From assembly GCF_008831285.2 (NCBI RefSeq), contig NC_045141.1, forward strand, positions 14,556,106 to 14,620,105: a DNA stretch of 64,000 bases, written 5' to 3'. This DNA is from Nymphaea colorata (taxonomy: Eukaryota > Streptophyta > Magnoliopsida > Nymphaeales > Nymphaeaceae). Positions 11,692 to 21,550 of this stretch are shown here, in pieces (within the stretch, counting starts at the first letter, position 1; the number at the start of each line of letters is the position of its first letter). The position numbers and the translations under genes are program-made. The notes beneath the pieces are model-generated. The model was given only the letters and a program-made list of their open reading frames with translations. It did no database searches and was not told where the DNA came from.

Positions 11692-12352
11692 CACAGAAGC
11701 ACATACCTGCCTCCGCCAACGCAGCCCAAGGGAGGGAGCAATCATAGAGTGGGGCAATGCCACTCATTGGAGTTGAGCGATCCTTTTCAGTAGAGAATTC
11801 CATCCTCTTCCAATCAGAGACTTCCGAGTACTCAGGCCGGCGGAATCTGCTCAGGAAATAATGGCAGAAGAAACAACAAGTGGCTGCGATGGGGCTTCTC
11901 AGACCAACTGTGGACGAAAGTCTTTAAGGGACCCTTCGTCAATCCTTCTGAAAGAGCTCTAAGAAGAAGGACAAGAAGAAGAAGGCGCGCGCAAACGACA
12001 TGAGGGGAGACTTGTAGGCCATTCTGTTCCTGCTCCTGCTCGCCATCTTCAGTTCCTACAATGGCAGTAGCACAAGCTCCTCCGCCCTCTCCTTCTTTCG
12101 TCTCTCCCTTCTGATTATGTCTGCCCCGGATCCCACCGATTCTGCTCCTGCAACTATGTCTGCTCCAAGCCTCCAACTCCCACCGATTCTGCTGCTGCAC
12201 CCATGCCTGTGTCTGCCCCTGAAATGGCCAACGCCACACAGCACCGTCTCCAATGCTTCAGCGATAGCGGTAGGAATATTATGGGCTCGGTTAACGAAAC
12301 TCTCTATCTTCTTCTGTCACCGATCAATTGAAATGGCCAATCAGATCACTTC
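11692..12352 (+). pseudogene. GT47 copy psi-B: 5' flank, broken exon 1 and start of intron 1
   Basis: The block 11692-11999 is the duplicated 5' flank. The start codon at 12000 matches copies A and C, but codon 6 is TAG (12015-12017). Later small deletions shift the Ser/Pro/Ala stem out of frame. Homology passes the expected donor (GGTAGGAAT around 12270) into intron 1 and stops at about 12352, where an old copia remnant begins. Exons 2-4 were not found anywhere downstream. The closest relative by eye is copy A. It cannot make an enzyme. Confidence 0.85.
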
Positions 12353-12810
12353 TATTACTTGTTTTGCATGTGATAGCATAGGTCACATGGCATAACTATG
12401 TTGAGTGGCAGAGTCAGATGGGCACTATTCATATGTTATCATAATGAAGGGGCACTTACATGCATAACAAAGTAAATATTAAATAATATTAATGTAAAAA
12501 TAAAAGAAATTTGAGAAGTAGGTATGGGCAATTACTCACACCAGCCTATATGGCTTCGCCACTGACTATGCTATGAAACATGTCAATTATGCCGAAAACA
12601 ATGTCATGGAGACCAGCGATGTAAGTCCACTAAGAAAAACCAAGACAGTTGCAGAAGCATTTCACACTACAGCTATTCTTCAAGAAGATACTAGTGGATG
12701 GTACCTAGATTCAAGTGTCATCCATGCCTTAACCAGTTTAGCATGTTTGTCTAATTTTGGTTGTTCAGTTCTTGGAAGACCTTCAAATGACATTTATGAA
12801 GCATGTCAAA
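12353..12810 (+). mobile_element. Old Ty1/copia remnant, left part (gag zinc knuckle to GAG-pre-integrase)
   Basis: The translation at 12356-12400 gives a CFACDSIGHM zinc-knuckle start. From 12573 the frames give a decayed protease-like WYLDSSVIHALT (DSG changed to DSS) and later the YEACQ end of a GAG-pre-integrase motif. It is split by the MITE at 12403-12564 and the younger copia at 12811-18195, and resumes at 18202. No LTRs are visible. Confidence 0.7.
12403..12564. mobile_element. hAT-like MITE nested in the old copia remnant
   Basis: The ends are imperfect inverted repeats: GAGTGGCAGAGTCAGATGGGC at the left and CAGTGGCGAAGCCATATAGGC read inward from the right (15 of 21 match). The flanks ACTATGTT (12395-12402) and ACTATGCT (12565-12572) form an 8-bp target duplication with one change, typical of hAT elements. 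Removing it rejoins the copia zinc-knuckle sequence. Relatives lie at about 49908-50093 and 54838-55025. Confidence 0.7.
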
Positions 12811-13477
12811 TGTTATTAGTTTTTTACTTGGCCATATGTAAGTCAACAGTGGGCAATTATCTCTTTCTTCTTAAAACCCTTATTTTGCTTTATGAAAGGG
12901 CTCGACATCTTTCCCCTTTTTTGCCTCACGCCATCATCTTGTGGTATGCTATTTTGGTGGAGAAACTCAAGGAGTGGCCTGCGATTTTGGTGAAGCGTCT
13001 CAAGGTGTCGTCGTCAACATGAAGACTCCACGACCAACTCTCTCGCTTGCTGAAATCTCTTGTGGGCAGTTATTATCTGTGTCGTCTCTAGAAGAAGAGG
13101 TATGTTTTTCAGTTTTGGGGTTATGTGAGGAACATACAGAAAACAGAGAGAGAGAGATTTCGGGCTGAAGGTCACGCAGTAGCATTATTGTCTTGTAAGG
13201 GGATTTTTGTCTATTTTGGCTTCTTGGATCTCACTGTATTTTGATGCTTTATATAATATGAATCCTGCTGGTTTCTCCCCGTGGATGTAGGAAGACAAAC
13301 AGTCTATCCGAACCATGTAATTTGGGTGTCTTCTGTGTGATTGTTTTCTTGTTTCGCTCTCTGCCATTCATTTCACTATTCACTCTCTTGATATTACGAA
13401 CACATATTTGTTTACAGAGTGGCTGTTTTTCACCTTACTCTGTTTTTGCTTGCAATCTGGTCCTAACATACGCAACA
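12811..13477 (+). repeat. 5' LTR of the Ty1/copia element
   Basis: This 667-bp repeat begins TGTTATTAG and ends ACGCAACA. It matches 17527-18195 except for about 20 substitutions, many of them C/T or G/A, and a short (GA)n length difference. Confidence 0.95.
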
Positions 13478-13479
13478 TC

Positions 13480-13491
13480 TGGTATCAGAGC
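13480..13491 (+). promoter_or_regulatory. Primer-binding site for initiator tRNA-Met
   Basis: TGGTATCAGAGC lies two bases after the 5' LTR. It is complementary to the 3' end of initiator tRNA-Met, the usual primer for minus-strand synthesis in Ty1/copia elements. Confidence 0.9.
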
Positions 13492-13546
13492 CAGGTTGCA
13501 AGATTTGTGTTTGTGATAGTTATTTTTGTTGACTGTGACGTCAAAT

Positions 13547-16500
13547 ATGTCAATGACTAAGTTTGAGGTGGATAAGTTTGACGACAAGATTGATTTTGGT
13601 TTGTGGCAAAAACGTGTAAAAGCTATTTTGGTTCAGAACAACTTGCATAAAGCCTTGCTTGGAAAAGAGAAATGAGGGATTAAAGATGTTGATTGGGATG
13701 AGTTAGACCTGAAGGCAATGAGTACAATTCAAATTTGCCTAGCTGATGAAGTGATGTATAATGTTGCAGATGTAGATACTACGACTGATTTGTGGGTTAA
13801 ATTAGAAAATTTGTATATGTCGAAGTCTCTCACAAATAAGTTGTATTTAAAAACAGCTCTATAGTTTACGTATGTCTGATGGGACAAATCTGCTTGAGCA
13901 TCTGAATGCCTTCAATAGGTTAATTACTCAACTTCGCAGTGTTTGTGTTAAGATGGATAAAGAAGACCAGGCCCTTCTTCTTCTTTCATCTATGCCTAAA
14001 GTGTATGACCATCTTGTGACTACTATTCTCTATGGCAAAGACACTTTAAAGCTGGAAGAAGTCAAGACTATTTTGCTTTCAAATGAAGCCAGACATAAGC
14101 CAAATCATGGAGAAAATTTAATGGTAAAGGAACATGGTCACGAGAGAGGCCGTCAAAAGCATAAATTCAGCAAGAAGTTTAGTTTTCGATCCAAGTCAAA
14201 AGGTAGAGACAACAGATGCAGATATTGCAAAGAAGAGGGTCATTGGAAATTTGATTGTCCAAAGCTTAAAGAAAAATACAAACAAAAAAAGAAAGCAGCC
14301 GAAGAAGCAAGTGTAGCATCGGATGTCGATGGAGATGTGCTGGCCATTTCCTCAGGTAATAATCTCAAATCTGATGTATGGATTTTAGATTCTGGATGTT
14401 CATACCATATGTGTCCTCATAAGTCATGGTTTGATTCTTATACATCACGTGATATTGGAAAAGTGTTGATGGGAAATAATACAGAATGTAAATCAGTTGG
14501 AATTGGAACCATAAAAGTAAAAATGTTTGATGGTGTCATTAGAACTTTAACAGAAGTTAGACACGTTCCAGATTTAAGAAAAAGTCTTATTTCTCTTGAT
14601 ACACTTGATGTTAATGGCTTTACTTTTAGTGGTGCTAATGGCATATTGAAAGTGAAGCGAGGAGTTTTAGTTGTCATGAAATGAGAGAAAGTTGGATCTC
14701 TATACAGGTTGATTGGAGAAACTATAACAGGGACTGCTGCCATCTCATCTTCTTCATTCCTTTCTCATGATGATACTGCATATTTGTGGCATGCTAGAGG
14801 GATTCAAGAGTTGCATAATAGAAAGCTACTCAAGGGCATCAAATCATGTAAACTTGAATTCTGTGAATGTTGTGTTCTTGGAAAACAGTGCAGAGTTAAA
14901 TTCTCAACCTCTACAAAAAGAAGTAAAGACATTCTTGAATATATCCATTCAGATGTATGGGGGCCTGCACCAGTTACATCTAAAGAAGGAGCTAGATTTT
15001 TTGTTATATTCATTGATGACTACTCACGAAAAGTTTGGGTATATTTCCTCAAGTATAAGTCTGAAGTATTTGAGATTTTTAAGGAATGGAAAGCGGGAGT
15101 GAAAAATCAAACAGGTAAAAAGTTAAAAGTGCTAAGAAGTGACAATGGTGGTGAGTATACGTCTTCTCAGTTTGAAAAGTTTTGCAAAGTTGAAGGGATT
15201 ACTCGACATTTCACTATTTCAGGTACACCACAGCAGAATGACGTGGCAGAGAGAATGAACAGAACTTTGATTGAGAGGGCTAGTTGCATGAGGTTGTTTG
15301 CAGGTTTACCAAAACAGTTTTGGGCAGAAGCTGTTAACACTGCATGTTTTTTAGTAAATAGATCTCCTCCTACAGCATTAAATCTGAAAGTGCCAGAAGA
15401 AGTATGGTATGGTAAGCCAGTTGATTACTCTAACATACATATATTTTGGTTGTTCTATTTATGTGTTATTGCAGGAAGGAGAAAGAAGCAAACTTGATGC
15501 TAAATCAAAGAAATGCATCTTTCTTGGATACAAATCAGGCGTGAAAGGGTATAAAGTTTGGAACCCCGACACACAGAAAGTGGAGATCAGCAGAAATGTA
15601 GTTTTTTATGAAGCATCATTGTTAAAGAAAATTCAAGATTGTGATAAAGACATTGAAAAGACAAGTAAATAAATTCAGCTTGAGTGGAGTAATGATAAGA
15701 TCAACCAAATCTTGGAAGAACCATCACAAGAAAGTGAGGAAGAAGAACAACCACTTGAAGAACCTTATTCTATTTCAAAGGGTAGAGAAAGAAGGGAAGT
15801 TAGATTACCTTTAAAATTTCAAGATACAGTAGCATATGCATTTCCAGTTATGTCTACTGACTCACTGACTTTTCAGGAAGCAATAAAAAGCAAGGATAGT
15901 GAAAAATGGATGGTTGCTATGGAAGATGAAATGAAGTTTTTTCAAAAGGATCAGACATGGGAATTGGTAAGTCTTCCGTAAAGAAAGAAAGTGATTGGCT
16001 GCAAGTGGGTGTTTAGAATAAAAGAATCTTCAAGTGTAGGAGAACCACCAAAGTGCAAGGCCAGGCTGGTAGCCAAGGGCTATGCTCAGAAAAAATGAGT
16101 GGATTTTTCAGAAATTTTTTCTTCAGTTGTGAAACATTGCTCAATTAGAGTTTTGTTAGCCATGGTAGCTATTGATGATTTGGAACTTGAACAACTAGAT
16201 GTTAAAACTGCATTTTTACATAGTAGCCTAGAAGAAAAAATATATATGCAGCAACCAAAAGGATTTATTCAAGCGAAAAATGAAAAGTTAGTGTGCAAAT
16301 TGAAAAGGTCACTCTATGGCTTGAAGCAAGCACCACGACAGTGGTACAAAAGATTTGACACCTTTATGTTGGCACAAGGCTACAATAGGAGCAGGTATGA
16401 CAGTTGTGTTTACTTTCGTTTTTTGAATGATGGTTCCATTATTATTTTGATGCTCTATGTGGATGACATGCTTATAGCATGCAAACACATGTTAGAAATT

Positions 16501-17430
16501 GCTAAGTTGAAATATTAACTTAGAAATGAATTTGAAATGAAATATTTGGGGGCAGCAAAAAGAATTCTAGGTATGAAAATTCGTAGAGATCGAAAGAAAA
16601 AGAAACTATGGTTGACACAAAAGGAGTATGTAAATAAAGTATTGGCTAAATTCAATATGAAGAATGCAAAATTAGTTTCTACTCCACTTGCTCAACACTT
16701 TAAGTTATCTTTAAAAGATTGTCCCAAATCTGAAAAAGGGAGCACTATTATGAGCAAAATACCATATGCAAATGCAGTTGGATGTCTTATGTATGCTATG
16801 GTTTGCACTAGACCTGATTTATCTCATGCAGTAAGTGTTGTTAGCAGATATATGGCAAATCCAGGTCAAAGACACTGGGAGGCAGTTAAATGGATTTTGC
16901 GATATTTGAAGGGCTCATCAGATGTTGGTTTACTATTTCAGACAGGTATAAATATTTCTGATACTCTGATTGGCTATGTTGATTCAGATTACGCAGGTGA
17001 CTTAGATAAAAGAAGATCTACAACATGGTATATATTTACTCTAGGTGAAGGTCCAATCAGTTGGAAAGCTACACTACAGGATATTGTTGCTTTATCAACA
17101 ACTGAATCAGAGTATATTGTCGCAGTAGAAGCTGCAAAAGAAGCAGTTTGGTTAAGAGGACTTGTTCATGAACTGGGTATTATGCAGGAAAATGTCAAAT
17201 TACATTGTGACAGCCAAAGCGCAATATGTTTGGCTAAAGATCCAGTTTATCATGGAAGAACTAAACATATAGATGTCAGATATCATAAAATCAGAGAGTT
17301 TGTGGCAAATGGTGAAATTCAACTGAAAAAGGTGGAGTCACAACATAATGTGGCAGACATGTTGACGAAACCTCTCACCACAACTAAATTTCACTATTGT
17401 CTGAGCTTGGCTCAGATTTGTGCGTGTTAA
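13547..17430 (+). pseudogene. Degenerate gag-pol polyprotein of the Ty1/copia element
   Basis: Domains are readable in order. Gag runs from the ATG at 13547, with a CRYCKEEGHWKFDC zinc knuckle near 14217. The protease has WILDSGCSYH near 14380. The integrase has HSDVWGP, RSDNGGEYTS and an E in AERMNRT, between 14940 and 15260. The reverse transcriptase has FLHSSLEEKIYMQQP and YVDD near 16460. RNase H ends with TKHIDVRYHKIREF near 17265. In-frame stops occur at 13673, 13862, 14682, 15670, 15979, 16096 and 16516. A frameshift near 15445 breaks the integrase C-terminal region. The element cannot make a full polyprotein. Confidence 0.92.
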
Positions 17431-17526
17431 ACATGTTTAGAGTCCAAGGGAGAATGGACATTCATATTGAACAGGATTGATCTTATATGTTTTCTGGATT
17501 ATGACCAAGCCAAAAAGATGGAGTTT

Positions 17527-18195
17527 TGTTATTAGTTGTTGACTTGGCCATATGTAAGTCAACAGTGGGCAATTATGTCTTTCTTCTTAAAACCCTTATT
17601 TTGCTTTATGGAAGGGCTCGACATCTTTCCCCTTTTTTGCCTCACGCCATCATCTTGTGGTATGCTATTTTGGTGGAGAAACTCAAGGAGTGGCCTGCGA
17701 TTTTGGTGGAGCGTCTCAAGGTGTCGTCGTCAACATGGAGACTCCACGACCAACTCTCTCGCTTGCTGAAATCTCTTGTGGGCAGTTACTCTCTGTGTCA
17801 TCTCTAGAAGAAGAGGTATGTTTTTCAGTTTTGGGGTTATGTGAGGAACATACAGAAAACAGAGAGAGAGAGAGATTTGGGGCTGAAGGTCACGCAGTAG
17901 CATTATTGTCTTGTAAGGGGATTTTTGTCTATTTTGGCTTCTTGGATCTCATTGTATTTTGACGCTTCATATAATATGAATCCTGCTGGTTTCTCCCCGT
18001 GGATGTAGGAAGACAAACAGTCTATCCGAACCACGTAATTTGGGTGTCTTCTGTGTGATTGCTTTCTTGTTTTGCTCTCTGCCGTTCATTTCACTATTCA
18101 CTCTCTTGATATTACGAACACATATTTGTTTACAGAGTGACTGTTTTTCACCTTACTCTGTTTTTTCTTGCAATCTGGTCCTAACATACGCAACA
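17527..18195 (+). repeat. 3' LTR of the Ty1/copia element
   Basis: 669 bp, about 97% like the 5' LTR by eye. A purine-rich AAAAAGATGGAG (17512-17523) just upstream is a candidate polypurine tract. Confidence 0.95.
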
Positions 18196-18201
18196 GTCAA
18201 A

Positions 18202-18455
18202 TGGGTAAGAGTCATGCTCTTCCTTTTGATAAGACTTGGTTGTAAATCTTGAGAATTAATTATTTGTGATGTTTGGGGGTCTTCTCCTATTTTTTGTACA
18301 TATATCAATATTACATCAGCTTCATTGATGCTTGCTCTCGTTTTTATTGGATATTTGTTATAAAACATAAATCATGTTCTTAGTGTGGTGCAAAATTTCA
18401 TGGCAAAAGTCGAAAACATACTACATCCCAAAATTAATCAAACGTTTTCAAAGTG
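18202..18455 (+). mobile_element. Old Ty1/copia remnant, right part (integrase)
   Basis: The frame broken at 12810 continues here: GCATGTCAAATGGGTAAGAG reads ACQMGKS, followed by HALPF. Beyond it are decayed integrase signatures, CDVWGSSP and YYISFIDACSRFYWIF, with several stops and frameshifts. This fixes the target of the younger copia as the GAG-pre-integrase/integrase boundary of an older relative. Confidence 0.75.
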
Positions 18456-21302
18456 ATTGAGAAGGGGAATAACAGTAACAATTTGTTACTGTTTTCATGC
18501 ATCTGTCCTATAGAACAAATTGTTTTATGAACATTCCTCTTTGGGGCATATTCATAGAACAGTACCAAGCTGTTCCGATTGTCACACAAACTCTAAGCTC
18601 CCCAACTCAGTCATTGGCAAGCCAACTAACAACTTGCCCAACCAAAGTACCGGGAGGTGAGGCATAGCTGGCTAGGTTCTTCAGCTCCTCATCTTGATTT
18701 ACTCACTTGGTGAAACCTCTTCTTTTGCTTGTTTTCTGCATAGCAGACTCTAATAAAGTCAAACGACATAATCTAATTAACTTATCAAACATGCAGTTTT
18801 TCTTTACCTGAAGCATATTATTTCTCTTGATCTCAGTATTGGAAATAAACCTAGGTATGTTATTTCTCTTGTTTCTGAGTGATTGATATCTCCAAAGAAT
18901 TGTCTCAACCAATATTGATGCCTTGGAATTCACATGTAAATGTGATCTACGTGGTTGATTTTGTAAGGATCAAGCAACGAATCATTTTTTTTTTTTTTGT
19001 GAACAAACATACGAATCATCCGATTGGCATTTTTCTCATGAGATGAACACTAAGTTAATTTGTGTTCCTATAATTGATTAAAGAAACTTGCACTCTTGAG
19101 ACTTGATCCAGATCTAAAATCTGCACCACATCCCAACCGCGTGTTTCACAATTCAACTGCTTGTGGAACCCATTTTTCAATAACCTTTTCAATACTGAAC
19201 CATCACCAAGATAACCAAAACCTTGTTTTAATGTAACCAATACTATTATAATAGAGTTCTTTAGATCCAGATCCGGGAAACAAGACCCAGGCTCATGCTA
19301 GTTGCTTATTTCAGTAAAGAACCGAAATTTGGGTATTTTGCTACCTAGCATCTTAGAGTATGCTTATTTCGCTATTTGGCAGAATAGGGCATTGATCTTG
19401 CATATTTTATTAAAGACATCAAGATTTGGATATTTGTCACTTGGCCATTTAGGTTGGGCTTGATTACCGCGGATCTGAGATCTGCAGTTTCCAAGTTTGA
19501 TCCGATGTTAAAATATTTAATTCACAAGAATGTGGTGTCAATGGTCTTACCAGATTCATCCTGCCTATCAAAGTTAGATAGTAATGCATCGGACGGTGTA
19601 TTTAATTCCACCCACTTGATTTAATGCATCAGGCAGCTCCAAAGCCAGACATTTTTCCACAAAACATATATATATATATATATATATTGTGTGTGTGTGT
19701 GTGTGTGTGCGTGTGTTCCTAATTATTTGAAACTTCGAATCCAACTAATTAGCATGATAGTATTAGTATATGCTGAATGAGCATCATAAAAGAAGCAACA
19801 TGATTGATTCTACTTTAAGAAAATTACATACTTAATTTCACAGCCTTTTATACTATTGTACAAGAAGAAAAATACAAACATATTAATTTTTATTGCACAT
19901 AGATTTATATATTGCTGTTGTACTTTTTGTTGGATTGCATGTAAGTGTACTAACTAGAAATTTTTCAAAAGCATTACAGCGAAAGAATAAAAAATATTTG
20001 AAAACGTACAAATAACCTTTTCAATAGATTGTTTAAAATAACCTAAATTTTACTTTTTCCTGATTAATTGATAACATCTATAAGTTTACCTTTTTTACAT
20101 CAATTAATTAATTGTTGCTCGCTTTTCCTTTATAAAGAACATGAGAAACATATCGATCTGATTTCTTAAGCCTTTCTTTCCATAATTTTATAGTACCATA
20201 TGGGGAAGATTACTTAACTAACTAATTTCGATATTAATAAAAAATAATAAATTTGAACAGATAAACATGAGTTGGTAATAATATGATATTTTATGTAGTT
20301 GAACAGGCCAATAAAAATTAATTAGTCAACATCCAACCTTGTGGTATTAATATATTCTAGCAATTACATTAGGTTTAGCTTATGATGATGTAATTATCAA
20401 TATATGTATCCAGGCCCTGGACGATATGATGCGACGCTGCATTTTTTTAATTATTTTTAAAATTCGTAAGATCATTTTAAAAATGGGGCGATACTGGCTA
20501 GCTACTAAGAATTTGTACCGGCGAAACAACATTGGTTGACAAAAAAAGTTGCTTTTTAACCGTGCAAAATTTATGCGTGTTTTTAATAATGTCAAAAGGT
20601 TTGGTGCGTTTTATTTATTTCTATGTTTTTTGAAAAATTTGCTTTTATAATTACTTTTTTACCAGTATAATCCAATGAAAATAAATGAGCAAAATAAAAC
20701 CGGCCGTACGTATTCCTTATTTTTTCATTTAAAAAATAATTTAAAATATTTTTAACTCTTCTAAAACATTAAAAAAAAAATAGAAGGGATAGCGATACCC
20801 TATTTTCTAAAAGTGAATTTGGATTTTGACCAACATAAGAACCGACATTTTTTACATAATTGTGTCACGTCATTATTGGGTCTCAGTCAGAAAATGTTGT
20901 CAGATAGAAATTCACTTGCCCAAGTAGCCAGTAACCCAAGCTGCATAGGATCATCCATTTACCGGCTCACGAGTCAGATCTACCAAATAAGCTGTCACTA
21001 TAGATATATATATATATATATATATATGTCGTGTATTGCTAAATATGAGTGAACTTCGTTATTTTTTAAACTGTGAAATTTCATAAACTTTATTAAATAT
21101 ACACAAATACGTATATACTACATGGTATTCAATAGCTAACGGAAAAAGGCAAACATGAAGTCATGATGGACTTACTTAACCCAGCATAGTTACGGAGTCC
21201 ACCGTCCGACCTCATACCACTGATCTGAGATCTCAGCTTAAGACATCCATTTAATGTAAATATGTGAAGGAGAAAACGGACGTGTATTGAGTCTAGTGAG
21301 TT
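18456..21302. other. Duplicated non-coding DNA upstream of GT47 copy C
   Basis: No gene is recognised. The stretch 18470-18960 matches 9310-9800. The stretches 19820-20140 match 6320-6560 and 6930-7060. The stretches 20270-20460 and 20790-20890 match 1-50 plus 317-460 and 1065-1150. (TA)n with (GT)n lies at 19668-19710 and (TA)n at 21002-21027. Confidence 0.55.
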
Positions 21303-21550
21303 TGCCGACACCCGCAGAAGCTCATATCTGCGTCCGCCAAGGGAGTCCTGAGCAACCAACGCTATATTAATTGGAGCAGAGCAATCCTTTTCAGTTGACA
21401 ATTCCTTCCCTTTCCAGCCAGCAGAAACGCCGTGAAGGGGTTTCTCAGACCAACTGTGGGTAAAATTCTCTAACAGACGCTTTCTCAGTTGTTCTGAGAG
21501 AGTTTCAAGAGGAAGAAGAAGAAGAAGGAGAAGAAGGCGCACGCAACAAC
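21303..21550 (+). repeat. Duplicated 5' flank / 5' UTR of GT47 copy C
   Basis: Related to 1630-1948 and 11692-11999, but the middle section from GACTTCCGAGTACTCAGG onward is missing. It ends in the same GAAGAAGAAGGCGC-like purine run before the ATG. Confidence 0.65.

Larger units (their letters stand above)
12811..18195 (+). mobile_element. Full-length TNT1-type Ty1/copia LTR retrotransposon, defective
   Basis: Structure: 5' LTR 12811-13477, primer-binding site 13480-13491, degenerate gag-pol 13547-17430, 3' LTR 17527-18195, and the 6-bp duplication GTCAAA at 12805-12810 and 18196-18201. Both LTRs start TG and end CA. Domain order gag, protease, integrase, reverse transcriptase, RNase H places it in Ty1/copia. 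It is inserted in the same orientation inside an older copia remnant, which continues across the insertion point. About 20 differences between the LTRs (roughly 3%) imply a fairly recent insertion. Confidence 0.95.
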
